Assembly (NCBI GenBank): GCA_903642235.1
Contig: CAHJWL010000004.1
Location: forward strand, 310,001 to 374,000
Direction: 5' to 3'
Source of the DNA: Acidobacteriaceae bacterium
Lineage (GTDB): Bacteria; Acidobacteriota; Terriglobia; Terriglobales; Acidobacteriaceae
Length of the DNA stretch: 64,000 bases
Shown: positions 24,760 to 33,913 of the stretch, one piece after another
Layout of the letters: every line of letters starts with the position of its first letter
Position numbering within the stretch: the first letter of the stretch is position 1
Made by a program: the position numbers and the translations under genes
The notes under the pieces: generated by a model
Databases searched by the model: none
What the model was told of the DNA's origin: nothing
What the model saw: only the letters and a program-made list of their open reading frames with translations

Positions 24760-27195
24760 CTAAAAGCGGAGGCCGCTGGAGATGCGAAGAGTGCGTGGCG
24801 CAGTGTAGGCGAGGCCCAAGAGGCCGGACTCCCAGTAGTCGTTTCCGGTGACGTTGTCGAGGTTGACGCGAATGGTGGTGGGGAAGCGCGATTCAAACGT
24901 GTAGTGGCCACCGATATCGAGTCTTGCCCAAGCAGGGATGCGTTGCGTTTCTCCGGTATCGGCGAATTGACCATTCGAAGCAGTCACACGGGCGTTCAGC
25001 GCGAGCGAACGCAGGAAGCCGGGCGTCCACTCCGCGCCAACGTTGGCCTGGGTGCCGGGGATGCCCTGGGCACGACGCCCTTCCGTGGCAGCGTTTTCTG
25101 TCTTGAGTTGTCGCGCGTCAAGGAAGCTGATGCCGCTGATCAGACGGAGGCTGTGGATGGGATTGCCAAAGGAAGAGAACTCGAGACCGCGGTTACGCTG
25201 ATTTCCGGTAACGCCGTAGACGAGAGTGACTGGATTCAGCACGCCGTCTGGCTCGGTGATCTGGAAGATCGCCAGCGTCGCGCCAAACTGCCCGTGTTCG
25301 AACTTGCCGCCAACTTCCTGCTGGTGAGCGACGTAGGGTGCGAAGATCTCGCTGACGTTTACGGAGCCGACTGGAGCGGTCGGGCCCGGCTGAAGATCCT
25401 GCATGAAATTACCGTATACGGAGAAGCCCGCCGGCAGGTGATAGAGGGCCGCGACCGAGGGGCTTGGGACCGCCTTGTTGTACGCGCAGTCAGAGGCGCA
25501 TGGCGTGAAGATGTTGGTATTGTTGGCGCCACGGCTGTTGCTGCCCAGCAACTGCACGTTCAGCCACTGGCCGCGCAGGCCACCGATGACGACCAGACGG
25601 CCATGCAGGGCTGTAGCGACGTCGGCAAAGAGAATGCTGGAGTTTCGATTAAGACTGGTATCCGGGACGCCCTTAAGGCCGGCGACCCGCCTGTCCTGTG
25701 GGGCGAGCGGGACGGGGTTGTACAGGTTGGTGGTGAAGGAGTCAGTGCCAGGATCTGCAGGATCATAGAAGTAAGCAGCCTTCACCTGGAGGACATCACC
25801 GGCAACCGTGACCGCGTGGTGGATAGGCCCGGTGGAGAAGTCAAGATGCGAGCCCAGGCGGCCGACGTTGTTGTGCACTGAGGAAGTGAAGGGGAGATCG
25901 GTGACAGAGATGCTGCCCGGCAGGGTGGCGTCGGCCGTTAGGGCTGTTGAGCCCGGGCCTACGTACGACTCAAGCTCGCGGGCGTGCCCGTAGGCGCCGT
26001 AGATCTCCGCGTGGCTGTTGAGCTGGTAGGCACCTTCAGCCAGCGTTACGACCTCATGATGGGTGTAGCTGGAAGAGTGGTCGAAGAGATTGCTTGTCAT
26101 CTTTGGAGCAGCCGGTACCGCGACCCCTGGATAGAGATAAATGTAGTCGCGATAAGCCAGAAGACTGCGGTACTGGTCGCTCAGGTCGAGGCTGGCATGA
26201 AAGCGATCGCCGCGGTAGTCGATGCCGGTGCTGGCGGAGCCAAGGTGCTCTTCCTGATTGTCGACGGGTGGTCGGCCAAAGCGGCCGCCGAGCTCGACGC
26301 GCACACCCAGGGCGTCTTTAGGGAGGAAGCGGTGGCCCCCGTCGAGGTGCCCCTCCCAATCGTTGTGCATGGAATATCCACCATCGAACCGGTAGAGCGG
26401 CGTGTCGCCGGCCCGCTTGGTGACCATGTTGATCGTGCCACCGGGTGCGCCATAGGCCGAGGCACCGTTCAGAAAGGAGGTCGGTCCCTTGAAGAGCTCC
26501 ACGCGCTCGACATTCTCAAGCGAAGGGCTGCGGCTATCAACGAGGTCAGGCATGCCGTTTAGCAGAGACTGACCGGGGTTGAGCACGAAGCCGCGCAACG
26601 TGAGGTATTGATCTTCAGAGTAGCGGCCATTGCCATCCTGGATGCCGACCTCGTTCTGCAGCACCTCCGAGACGGTCTGTGACTGCTGGTCGAGCATCAG
26701 CGCAGCGGTGAAGCTGTCGACCGAGTAGGGCATGTCGCGAATGCTCAGATTGCCGAGTGTGCCCGCTGCCGCCGTGGTGGCGATGGCTCCATTGCCGATG
26801 GTCGCATCCGCAGTTACGGTCACCGTGTCGGTCGCGTCTCCGATGGTGAGGCGAAGATCGCTGATGCGGCTCGTGCCGTCGGGCAGGGTCAGGTTGTTGG
26901 AGACTAGAGTGCGGAAGCCTGGGGCGAGGACGCGCTCGCGATATGTGGCGTCAGATGAGCTGGCGAGTTCCAGGACATAGTGGCCGGAGGCGTCGGTGGC
27001 CGTCGTCACCACCGCGTTGCCACCGCTGGTTTCAAGAATGACAGTGGCCTTAGCGATGCCTGCGCCGGAAGGGTCGGTGATGACGCCACGGAGCTCTGCA
27101 TGGGAGGAGACGGCAGGTGAGTCACCAGGGGTGACCAGAGGCGAAGCGAGACACAGCAGGGCAGCAAAGGCGTACAGGGTAAGTTCCTCCAGCAT
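24760..27195 (-). CDS. TonB-dependent siderophore receptor with N-terminal regulatory-like domain
   Basis: From ATG 27195 the protein has ~811 residues. A signal peptide (TLYAFAALLCLASPLVT) precedes a carboxypeptidase-regulatory-like domain (ELRGVITDPSGAGIAKATV, ~35-115). The plug follows (~130-270: SEVLQNEVGIQDGNG, YLTLRGFVLNP, VERVELFKGPTSFLNG, GGTINMVTKRA) and the barrel ends in RISSGLRF. The RVELFKGP and GGTIN blocks mark the ferric-siderophore group. A TTG at 27204 is an alternative start. It forms an iron-uptake operon with the PepSY-type gene. Confidence 0.88.
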   Translation of the reverse strand: MLEELTLYAFAALLCLASPLVTPGDSPAVSSHAELRGVITDPSGAGIAKATVILETSGGNAVVTTATDASGHYVLELASSSDATYRERVLAPGFRTLVSNNLTLPDGTSRISDLRLTIGDATDTVTVTADATIGNGAIATTAAAGTLGNLSIRDMPYSVDSFTAALMLDQQSQTVSEVLQNEVGIQDGNGRYSEDQYLTLRGFVLNPGQSLLNGMPDLVDSRSPSLENVERVELFKGPTSFLNGASAYGAPGGTINMVTKRAGDTPLYRFDGGYSMHNDWEGHLDGGHRFLPKDALGVRVELGGRFGRPPVDNQEEHLGSASTGIDYRGDRFHASLDLSDQYRSLLAYRDYIYLYPGVAVPAAPKMTSNLFDHSSSYTHHEVVTLAEGAYQLNSHAEIYGAYGHARELESYVGPGSTALTADATLPGSISVTDLPFTSSVHNNVGRLGSHLDFSTGPIHHAVTVAGDVLQVKAAYFYDPADPGTDSFTTNLYNPVPLAPQDRRVAGLKGVPDTSLNRNSSILFADVATALHGRLVVIGGLRGQWLNVQLLGSNSRGANNTNIFTPCASDCAYNKAVPSPSVAALYHLPAGFSVYGNFMQDLQPGPTAPVGSVNVSEIFAPYVAHQQEVGGKFEHGQFGATLAIFQITEPDGVLNPVTLVYGVTGNQRNRGLEFSSFGNPIHSLRLISGISFLDARQLKTENAATEGRRAQGIPGTQANVGAEWTPGFLRSLALNARVTASNGQFADTGETQRIPAWARLDIGGHYTFESRFPTTIRVNLDNVTGNDYWESGLLGLAYTAPRTLRISSGLRF

Positions 27196-27197
27196 TA

Positions 27198-27212
27198 GGA
27201 CCAACTTGGTCC
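27198..27212. promoter_or_regulatory. 15-bp palindrome at the receptor start
   Basis: GGACCAACTTGGTCC is a perfect palindrome around a central C, three bases upstream of the receptor ATG. A repressor here would block initiation. It does not look like a classical Fur box, so the regulator is unknown. Confidence 0.4.
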
Positions 27213-27402
27213 GATATTAGCATGTAGCTGATTTGGCTTAGGTGATGCCAGCTGCCTTACCACGTCCGCACCTTGGGGACCACCGCAGCCACAGCTCCTC
27301 TGGGGTGGGGCCGTAGCACGCCGATTTCTGAGCCCTGTGAGTCGTAGGTTGCGAGGAGTTCGCCCGCTGCCATTAGCGATTAGGTAAGCATTTGTTTCAA
27401 TC

Positions 27403-27435
27403 GGTACTGATATGTCGCATTAGCGGAAGTGATCC
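27403..27435 (-). repeat. Dispersed intergenic repeat, copy 7 (best reference copy)
   Basis: On the minus strand it begins GGATCACTTCCGCTAATGCG and ends ATATCAGTACC. It lies just beyond the 3' end of the imu operon. Confidence 0.55.
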
Positions 27436-27443
27436 AGTCTGCT

Positions 27444-27656
27444 TTAGCGCAGGACGTTGTATGCGCGCTGTTCCGGCCAGAGCTTGCCTTTGTTCTGCTG
27501 CTTCCAAGCGAACTGCTGGCCGCATGCCTGGTTGGGGCAAAGCAGGCTGGAAGCATCTCCAGGGGCGAGCCGGAAGTGCTGTGCAGTGATTTCCGTCCTG
27601 CACTTCGGACATTGCCAAGTGGCGGCAAGCCGGTTGCCTCGGCTGGATTTCAGCAT
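27444..27656 (-). CDS. Small zinc-ribbon-like protein (70 aa)
   Basis: The protein has two Cys pairs, CPKC (residues ~17-20) and CPNQAC (~40-45), that could hold a zinc ion, with basic ends. No catalytic domain is present. It starts at ATG 27656, overlapping the stop of the upstream 71-aa gene by seven bases, so it is the last gene of the imuA-imuB-dnaE2 transcript. The function is unknown; binding to DNA or to a mutasome partner is a guess. Confidence 0.6.
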   Translation of the reverse strand: MLKSSRGNRLAATWQCPKCRTEITAQHFRLAPGDASSLLCPNQACGQQFAWKQQNKGKLWPEQRAYNVLR

Positions 27657-27865
27657 GAGTCCTCCTCGCGCAGGTGCTTCTCGATCTCCTCCCAGACGAT
27701 GCGGACGAACTCGACCGCATCGCGGACCTGTTCGCGTACGGGCACGGTATTGGCGCTGATGTAACGCTGCTGCCGCAGGCGGAACGCAGCGATGCGGCAG
27801 GCGTTCTCGAGCCACCAGTCCTTTGGTGGCTGCTTCTCGCCGGGCGAGGTCATCGGTTCGCTCAT
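27650..27865 (-). CDS. Small hypothetical protein (71 aa)
   Basis: A helical, charged protein (WWLENACRIAAFRLRQQRYI ... AVEFVRIVWEEIEKHLREE) starting 9 bp after the dnaE2 stop and overlapping the next gene. No family is recognised. Position alone links it to translesion synthesis. Confidence 0.6.
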   Translation of the reverse strand: MSEPMTSPGEKQPPKDWWLENACRIAAFRLRQQRYISANTVPVREQVRDAVEFVRIVWEEIEKHLREEDSC

Positions 27866-27874
27866 GGCAGGCTC

Positions 27875-30800
27875 CTAATGGAAGTCATGGGATTCCATGG
27901 GCGCGGCAGTAACGTCGAGCTCCTCGATGTGCTTCGCGCGAAGGTGGATGACCTTGTCGATGTTTTGGAGAGAGCCCTCGATCAAGAGGAATTTGGCATA
28001 GGTGACGAGCGACCGATTAGCCTCGTAGAGGTCCGGGTCGATGATGGCGTTGGCGATGCCGGTTTCGTCTTCGAGAGACAGGAAGATGAAGCCGTGGGCG
28101 GTGCCGGGCCGCTGCCGGGCGATCACCTGGCCGGCGATGCGGAGCTTGACGCCGTGGCGCACCAGCTTGAGGTCCCCGGCGCGGAACACCTGCAGCGTTC
28201 GCATCCGGGGACGGCAATGCGCCATGGGATGCCGTCCGACAGTGACGCCGGTGCCGGCGTAGTCGGCGACCATGCGCTCTTCCGGGTTCATGGCTGCCAG
28301 CGGGGAGTCGTCATCCTCGTCGCCGTCCAGCTCTGAGAGCAGCGGCCCAGCCTGCCTGCCGGCACGCTCGACCTGCCAGAGCGCATCGCGGCGGTGCATT
28401 CTGTCGCCCAGCGCGTTGAGGGCACCCGTTTCAGCGAGCGTGGCAAGATCGGCCTGCGAGAGGGACGGCACGCGGCGGGCAAGCTCCTCGATGGAACCGA
28501 AGGGCCGCATCGCCCGGATGCGCTCGATCTCCGCGGCAACGGTAGCGCGCAGACCGCGCACATAGCGAAGACCGAGCCGGAGCGAGTAGGCGTCCTCTGG
28601 TTCGCGCTCCAGCACGCAATTCCACTCGGAACGCAGAATGCAAACAGGCTTGACGCGTAGCCCGTGCCGCTGCGCGTCTTTGACCAGCACGGCTGCCGAG
28701 TAGAAGCCCATCGGCTGGTTGTTCAGGATGGCGGCCGTAAACACGGGCAGGTAGTGGAACTTCAGCCAGGCGGAAGCATAGGCTATCAGGGCGAAGCTGG
28801 CGGCATGGGACTCCGGAAAGCCGTACAGAGCGAACGAGCTGATGGCAAGGACGATCTCCTCCTGCGCCTTGGAGCCGACGCCGTTGGCATCCATGCCGGC
28901 GCGGAGCTTGCCTTCGAGCACCTTCATCTTGTCGGCGGAGCGGCGGCTGCCCAGCGCTCTGCGGAGTTCTTCTGCCTCACCGCCGGTGAAGTTGGCGATG
29001 ACCATGGCGATGCGCAGCAGTTGCTCCTGGAAAAGCGGCACACCCAGCGTCCGGCGCAGCACCGGCTCGAGCAGCGGGTGCGGGTACTCGATCTCCTGCC
29101 GGCCCTGCCTGCGCTCCATGTAGGGGTTCATCATCTGCCCGACGATCGGCCCCGGCCGGATGATGGCAACCTGCACCACCAAGTCGTAGAACTTGTCGGG
29201 GTTGTTGCGGGGGAGCGAGGCCATCTGCGCCCGGCTCTCCACCTGGAAGAGGCCGATAGTATCGGCCCGGCGCAAGGACTCATAGACCTTCGGGTCATCG
29301 TGCGGAATCTGCGCGATGTCGACCTGCTTGCCGTAGTAGTGCGGAATTAGCTCCACGCAGTCCTTGAGCACGGCCATCATGCCCAGGCCGAGCAGGTCCA
29401 CCTTGATGAGACCCATATCGGAGCAGTCTTCCTTATCCCACTGCACGACATTGCGTCCCGGCATCGACGCCGGCTCGATGGGCACCACGGAGGCGAGCTG
29501 GCCCTGCGCGATGATCATGCCGCCTGAGTGCTGGCCGAGGTGCCGGGGCAGGTCCAGCATCCGTATCGACAGCTCCAGATACTTGGCGATGCGGGGGTGG
29601 TGGAGGTCGAAGCCGGCCTGCTGGAAGTGGTGCTCCATGGTGTCGGTTGGGCCCTTCCACTCGAAAGACCCCACCAGCCGGGTGAGGCGCGTCTGCATGT
29701 CGGCATCGAAGCCGAGCGACTTGCCGACTTCGCGGGCCGCGGAGCGGCCGCGATAGGTGATGACGTTGGCGCACATGGCCGCGCCGAGCTGCCCGTAGCG
29801 GTCGTAGACGTACTGGATAGCGCGTTCGCGGTCGTCGCCGGACGGCAGGTCGAGGTCGATGTCGGGCCATTCGCCGCGAACTTCCGTAAGGAACCGCTCG
29901 AACAGCAGTTCCATGCCCACAGGATCGACAGCGGTGATGCCGAGCGAATAGCAGACAGCGGAGTTAGCCGCGGAGCCGCGTCCCTGCACGAGGATGCCGT
30001 GCCTGCGGCAGAACTCCACGATGTCCCACACGATGAGGAAGTAGCCGGCGAGCTTCAGTTTGGAAATGAGCGCAAGTTCGGTATGAACCTGTTTCTCGGC
30101 TCTGGCGCGGAGCTTCGCGCTGGCCTTGCAGCCGTAACGCCGGGCGACTCCCTCCATGGTTCGCTTGTGCAGGAAGCTGTCCATGTCGTCGCCGTCTGGG
30201 ACGGGATAGCGGGGGAACTCGTAGCCCATGTCGTTCATCTGGAATGTGAGCCGGTCGGAGAGCTCGTTCGTGGCGGCGATCGCCTCAGGAACATCGCGGA
30301 AAAGAAGCTGCATCTCGGTAGCGGAACGCAGATGCCGCTTGCCGTTCTGCTGCAAGAGCAGGCCTGCCTCGTCGAGCGAGCAGCCATGCCGGATGCTGGT
30401 GAGCACGTCAAGGATCTCGCGCTCGAACTCGATGGCCATGCTGACACCGTTCGTGGCGAGCAGTGGCAGGTGGAACTCGCGGGCCAGCGAGATAGCCGCC
30501 TGGTTGCGGGCCTCCTGTTCGCAGATGCCGTGCCGCTGCAGCTCGACGTAGACGTTCTTCGAGCCAAACGTCTGAATCAGTCGGGTAAGGACTTTCCGGC
30601 CCTCGTCCATGCCGCCGCGCTCCAAAGCTGCAGCGAGTGGGCCTTCGTCGCCACCGGTCATGCAGACCAGACCCTCCGCGTACTGCTCGACGCTGCGGAA
30701 TAGAGCGATGCCGTCGCCCTTCGTCCGCTGCGCGAGCTTGTAGCTCGAAATCAGCATGGACAAGTTGCGGTAGCCGGTCTGCGACTCGCACAGCAGCGAG

Positions 30801-31084
30801 AGACGTACCGGGCGGCTTGGAATGGTGTGCGGCTGCCATGCCGGTGGCCTCGCCCGCTGGCCGAAGGCATCGACCGAGACCTCGGCGCCGATGTGCGAGC
30901 GCAGGCCCAGTTTCTTCGCCGTCGTGTAGAGCCGTGGCGAACCATAGAGGCCGTCGCGGTCGAGGATGGCGAGGCCGGGCAGTTCCAGGTTGGCGGCCTG
31001 CTGGGTCATGGCTTCGGGCAGCGAAGCGCCTTCGAGAAAGCTGAAAGCCGATCGCGCATGCAGCTCGACGTAGCGCTCAGTCAT
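27875..31084 (-). CDS. dnaE2: Error-prone DNA polymerase III alpha subunit (DnaE2/ImuC)
   Basis: The protein is 1069 residues from ATG 31084 (MTERYVELHARSAFSFLEG), the conserved start; the frame extends upstream only through imuB sequence. A PHP domain fills residues ~1-210, the palm and catalytic acidic motif follow (GEWPDIDLDLPSGDDRERAI), then fingers, an HhH region (PSLSQADLATLAETGALNALG) and an OB fold near the C-terminus (GQVIARQRPGTAHGFIFLSL). Length is normal for DnaE2. It copies damaged DNA with ImuB and the clamp. Its start overlaps the imuB stop by eight bases; two tiny genes follow. Confidence 0.95.
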   Translation of the reverse strand: MTERYVELHARSAFSFLEGASLPEAMTQQAANLELPGLAILDRDGLYGSPRLYTTAKKLGLRSHIGAEVSVDAFGQRARPPAWQPHTIPSRPVRLSLLCESQTGYRNLSMLISSYKLAQRTKGDGIALFRSVEQYAEGLVCMTGGDEGPLAAALERGGMDEGRKVLTRLIQTFGSKNVYVELQRHGICEQEARNQAAISLAREFHLPLLATNGVSMAIEFEREILDVLTSIRHGCSLDEAGLLLQQNGKRHLRSATEMQLLFRDVPEAIAATNELSDRLTFQMNDMGYEFPRYPVPDGDDMDSFLHKRTMEGVARRYGCKASAKLRARAEKQVHTELALISKLKLAGYFLIVWDIVEFCRRHGILVQGRGSAANSAVCYSLGITAVDPVGMELLFERFLTEVRGEWPDIDLDLPSGDDRERAIQYVYDRYGQLGAAMCANVITYRGRSAAREVGKSLGFDADMQTRLTRLVGSFEWKGPTDTMEHHFQQAGFDLHHPRIAKYLELSIRMLDLPRHLGQHSGGMIIAQGQLASVVPIEPASMPGRNVVQWDKEDCSDMGLIKVDLLGLGMMAVLKDCVELIPHYYGKQVDIAQIPHDDPKVYESLRRADTIGLFQVESRAQMASLPRNNPDKFYDLVVQVAIIRPGPIVGQMMNPYMERRQGRQEIEYPHPLLEPVLRRTLGVPLFQEQLLRIAMVIANFTGGEAEELRRALGSRRSADKMKVLEGKLRAGMDANGVGSKAQEEIVLAISSFALYGFPESHAASFALIAYASAWLKFHYLPVFTAAILNNQPMGFYSAAVLVKDAQRHGLRVKPVCILRSEWNCVLEREPEDAYSLRLGLRYVRGLRATVAAEIERIRAMRPFGSIEELARRVPSLSQADLATLAETGALNALGDRMHRRDALWQVERAGRQAGPLLSELDGDEDDDSPLAAMNPEERMVADYAGTGVTVGRHPMAHCRPRMRTLQVFRAGDLKLVRHGVKLRIAGQVIARQRPGTAHGFIFLSLEDETGIANAIIDPDLYEANRSLVTYAKFLLIEGSLQNIDKVIHLRAKHIEELDVTAAPMESHDFH

Positions 31085-32585
31085 AGAGCCCCACCACGAA
31101 CCATGCTTTGGAGGCGTGGTCCTGCCGCAACCGCAGTGCCTGCAGCGGCTCGACCGTGACCACATCCCAGAGGTCGTGATCCCATGCCTTGCCGTCCCAC
31201 CAGGAACCGGAGGAGTGCCACGGCCCGGCACAGGACGAGATTGTGAAGCGGGAGCCCTGCCAGACCATCAAACGGGGCTGGTCGCTCCAGCAGGTGACAC
31301 GAACCGGCTGCGGCGGCCGAAAGATGCGGACGGCAAGCCGGGAGGGAAGCGGATCCCGTTCCGCAGTCGCGTGGAGACTCGGCCGGAACGGAGCCATGGT
31401 GAAGTTGTCCGCTTTATGGCTGTTCTGCAGCTGCGGTGAGCCGACGTTACCTTCCCCGGCTATCGATCGCAGCCGCGCCAGCAGCAGCTCCAGCTTGTCC
31501 GGGTCGGGGAACTGCGCCTGAAACAAGCCGCGCTGCGCGATTTGCGGCTGCGTCGGCTCGGCATCGAGCGTGACACGCAGGATGCCGGCCTGCGGCGGGT
31601 GTGCCTGCAACTCCAGGTTGAGCAGCTTCAACAGCAGCTCGCGGTTCTGCGTCGGCGTCGCCGGGCGAACTGAGATCGAGTGCGGTTCGGCTCGCTCAAG
31701 CTGTAGAGTGAGCCGCACGGAACGGAGCGCATAGGCACGGTCCGTTGCTTTGCGCAGGACGGCTTCGAGCATCGGAGAGAGCACGAAGAGCAGGGAATCG
31801 AGCAACTCGAGCGGGCTATCGAGCGCCGTGGTCTCGGAAAGCGTGAACTCCGCTTCCTCCGGCACCAGCAGGTGATCGGCTTCGCCTCTCGCGAGCAGCT
31901 GCAGCCTGCGGCCCTGCTGACCTAAGCGGCTGACAAGGGCTGTTTCCGGCAGGGCAGCAAGCTCACCCAAGGTACGGATACCCCAGCGGGAAAGCACTCC
32001 TAGAGTCTTGGCTTCGCAAGGAAGCAGCGAAGTGGAAAGCCTGGCGAGCTTACCTCGCACGCTATCCCGATCGGCACAGACGATCGTCTCGGTGCTGCGC
32101 GCCAGCAGGAGCGCGGCTTCGGCGTTCGGCGCGGCTCCGATCCCGGCAGGGAAGCCAGCGGCTCGAAGTTCCTGGTAGAGCTTGCGTGCGTAGCTCTCGG
32201 CCGAACCGAAGAGTGTGCCGGTCCCGGAACTGTCGATCAGGAGAACGACAGCAAAGCGGTGGGCTTCCGCGTATGCATTGAACGGGGAGGCAAGGGCTTC
32301 GATGCGTGGGGAGAAGCGCTCCGCCAGCTCAATGGCAAGCGCAAATGCTGCCTTCTCCTCTTCCATCTGCCGCGTGCGGAAGACAGCCGTGCATCCTGCC
32401 TCGGCTTGTACCTTGCTCATGCCGTGCTCGATGCCGGCGACCTTGGCCTTAGCGCATCGCGAGACGACCTTCTCCTGTGGCGGCACGCCCTCGAGCACCG
32501 CGCACGCCTGCGAACGCAACTCAGGGGAGATGCGCTGCCATGCGGCAACGGGGAACTCCGGAATGTGGATCGCGGTGAAAGACAC
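31077..32585 (-). CDS. imuB: ImuB, catalytically inactive Y-family polymerase-like protein
   Basis: The 502-residue protein has a Y-family fold with a little-finger region (ELLDSLLFVLSPMLEAVLRKA) and a long C-terminal extension (residues ~370-502) that in known ImuB proteins binds the sliding clamp and DnaE2. The acidic catalytic residues of active Y polymerases are replaced: the N-terminus reads AIHIPEFPVAAW instead of the DMDAFF type, and the SIDE motif is LIDSSGTGTLFG. This matches ImuB's known scaffold role. It is one base from imuA and overlaps dnaE2. Confidence 0.92.
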   Translation of the reverse strand: MSFTAIHIPEFPVAAWQRISPELRSQACAVLEGVPPQEKVVSRCAKAKVAGIEHGMSKVQAEAGCTAVFRTRQMEEEKAAFALAIELAERFSPRIEALASPFNAYAEAHRFAVVLLIDSSGTGTLFGSAESYARKLYQELRAAGFPAGIGAAPNAEAALLLARSTETIVCADRDSVRGKLARLSTSLLPCEAKTLGVLSRWGIRTLGELAALPETALVSRLGQQGRRLQLLARGEADHLLVPEEAEFTLSETTALDSPLELLDSLLFVLSPMLEAVLRKATDRAYALRSVRLTLQLERAEPHSISVRPATPTQNRELLLKLLNLELQAHPPQAGILRVTLDAEPTQPQIAQRGLFQAQFPDPDKLELLLARLRSIAGEGNVGSPQLQNSHKADNFTMAPFRPSLHATAERDPLPSRLAVRIFRPPQPVRVTCWSDQPRLMVWQGSRFTISSCAGPWHSSGSWWDGKAWDHDLWDVVTVEPLQALRLRQDHASKAWFVVGLYD

Positions 32586-32586
32586 G

Positions 32587-33711
32587 TTATCTTCCCGCCG
32601 CCTGCATCCATGCCGGTGCCGTGTCCCAGCTCGTCGCGCGTCCCGGTGCTTTCCTGCCTACTGCGGGTGCCGTTCGTTGCCGGGCGACCTCCGCAACACG
32701 CGGTACAGCTCCAAGAACGCCCTGAGTCTTCGGTGCCTCGCCTGCCGAGCACTCCAGAACGCAGGCCGCGCTCGACCGGGCGCATGGCTCCTTGGTGAGC
32801 AGCAGCAGGATGGCATCGCTCTCCTGCGCCGCACGCCGGAACCGGAACCATGTCGCGGACGGGATGCGCAGCGCCTGTTTCGGCTCGACCGATGCGAGGT
32901 CGAGTACGACGACGCGGAAGCCCTCTGACTGCAGGACCTGGTCGGTCGCGCGCAGCGCACGGTCCAGCCGGTCCCATGGCTTCCCCTCACGAGCACGAGC
33001 TGTGATTGCTGGAGTCTTCGCAGCCGCACGGAGCCGTGCCGCGTCCGCCGCTTGCCGGTCCATCTGGCGCAGAGGGTCGGTCTCGTCGACCTTGCGCAGG
33101 TTCCATCGCTCCCATTCCACCTGGTCCTGCGAGGCAGTATGCAGACCGAGAGGCTGGTTGGGATGGCCCGGTGTTCCCTCCATCTTCCGTCTGCGCTGCT
33201 CTTCCTTGTAAAACAGCATCTGCTCGAGCGCTGGAGCCAGTCCCTTGGTCTCGCCGCGCGAGTGCGAGCTGCCGCAGCCGCCATGGATGGGCCGGTGGCT
33301 GGTGTGATCCGCCCCGAACGGCTTGGACTCTGCTGGTGCTACAAGGGAAGAGATACGGGGCTGTGTCGCGGCTGTGAAGCGTACCCAGAGCAGATTTGCG
33401 AGCTCGACGCCAGCCGCAGCAGCGCTGTGTGGCGAGAGCATGTCGCTCACGTCGATGTACGCGCACGCCCCCTCAATCGACGCGAGTGCAAGGAGGGACA
33501 GCGCAATTGAAGATCGGCCGGAACCGTCTGGCCCGGTCAGCTCACAGACTGAGCCGAGCGGCAGACCGCCACCCAACAGATCATCCAGCCGAGTGTTGCC
33601 AATCGGGTGCAGCCGCGGCGCTTGCTGCGCAATCGGGGACAGCGCCGCCGGAATCCGGTTGGCCAGCTTCGCCTCGATCTCACGTTTTAGACGTGCTGCC
33701 TGAGCCCGCAT
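32587..33711 (-). CDS. imuA: ImuA, RecA-like protein
   Basis: The 374-residue protein begins with a basic helix (RAQAARLKREIEAKL), then a RecA-like core: LDDLLGGGLPLGSVCELTG, a P-loop-like GPDGSGRSS in which Arg replaces the usual Lys, and ACAYIDVSDMLSP. The altered P-loop suggests weak or no ATP hydrolysis. ImuA modulates RecA and is required for ImuB/DnaE2 mutagenesis. A palindrome at 33740-33761 upstream is a candidate damage-response operator. First gene of the operon. Confidence 0.9.
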   Translation of the reverse strand: MRAQAARLKREIEAKLANRIPAALSPIAQQAPRLHPIGNTRLDDLLGGGLPLGSVCELTGPDGSGRSSIALSLLALASIEGACAYIDVSDMLSPHSAAAAGVELANLLWVRFTAATQPRISSLVAPAESKPFGADHTSHRPIHGGCGSSHSRGETKGLAPALEQMLFYKEEQRRRKMEGTPGHPNQPLGLHTASQDQVEWERWNLRKVDETDPLRQMDRQAADAARLRAAAKTPAITARAREGKPWDRLDRALRATDQVLQSEGFRVVVLDLASVEPKQALRIPSATWFRFRRAAQESDAILLLLTKEPCARSSAACVLECSAGEAPKTQGVLGAVPRVAEVARQRTAPAVGRKAPGRATSWDTAPAWMQAAGR

Positions 33712-33739
33712 CTGCTTCTTCGCCTTCTCTTCGCTTCTT

Positions 33740-33761
33740 GGATGCCTAGCCTAGCGCATCC
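33740..33761. promoter_or_regulatory. Palindrome upstream of imuA
   Basis: GGATGC (33740-33745) and GCATCC (33756-33761) flank a CTAG-containing core. It lies 29 bp before the imuA start, where a LexA-type operator would be expected, but it does not match the Escherichia coli or Bacillus SOS consensus. Confidence 0.35.
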
Positions 33762-33880
33762 TGAAGCGGAAAGGGACAGAAAAAGCGACGGCACCTGCCG
33801 TGATCTCTACGCTCTAGTAACGTGACATCCCCCTTCAGGGGCACTTCTCTCTGCGGCGGACACTAACTGAGTTGAACGAG

Positions 33881-33904
33881 AGCAGGCGGAGCATCCCGCC
33901 TGCT
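33881..33904. terminator. Hairpin between the 198-aa gene and imuA
   Basis: AGCAGGCGG pairs with CCGCCTGCT around a short loop. The plus-strand side is followed by TTTGTT. On the minus strand, where the flanking genes lie, the tail is poor in T, so termination there may be partial. Confidence 0.5.
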
Positions 33905-33913
33905 TTGTTGCAT

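Noticed and set aside
27257..27373. 38-codon minus-strand frame (MAAGELLATYDSQGSEIG)
   Set aside because: Too short and without a ribosome-binding site or known family; it could be the remnant of a larger gene.
29528..30703. 391-codon plus-strand frame
   Set aside because: Antisense shadow of dnaE2; the minus-strand polymerase motifs are unambiguous.
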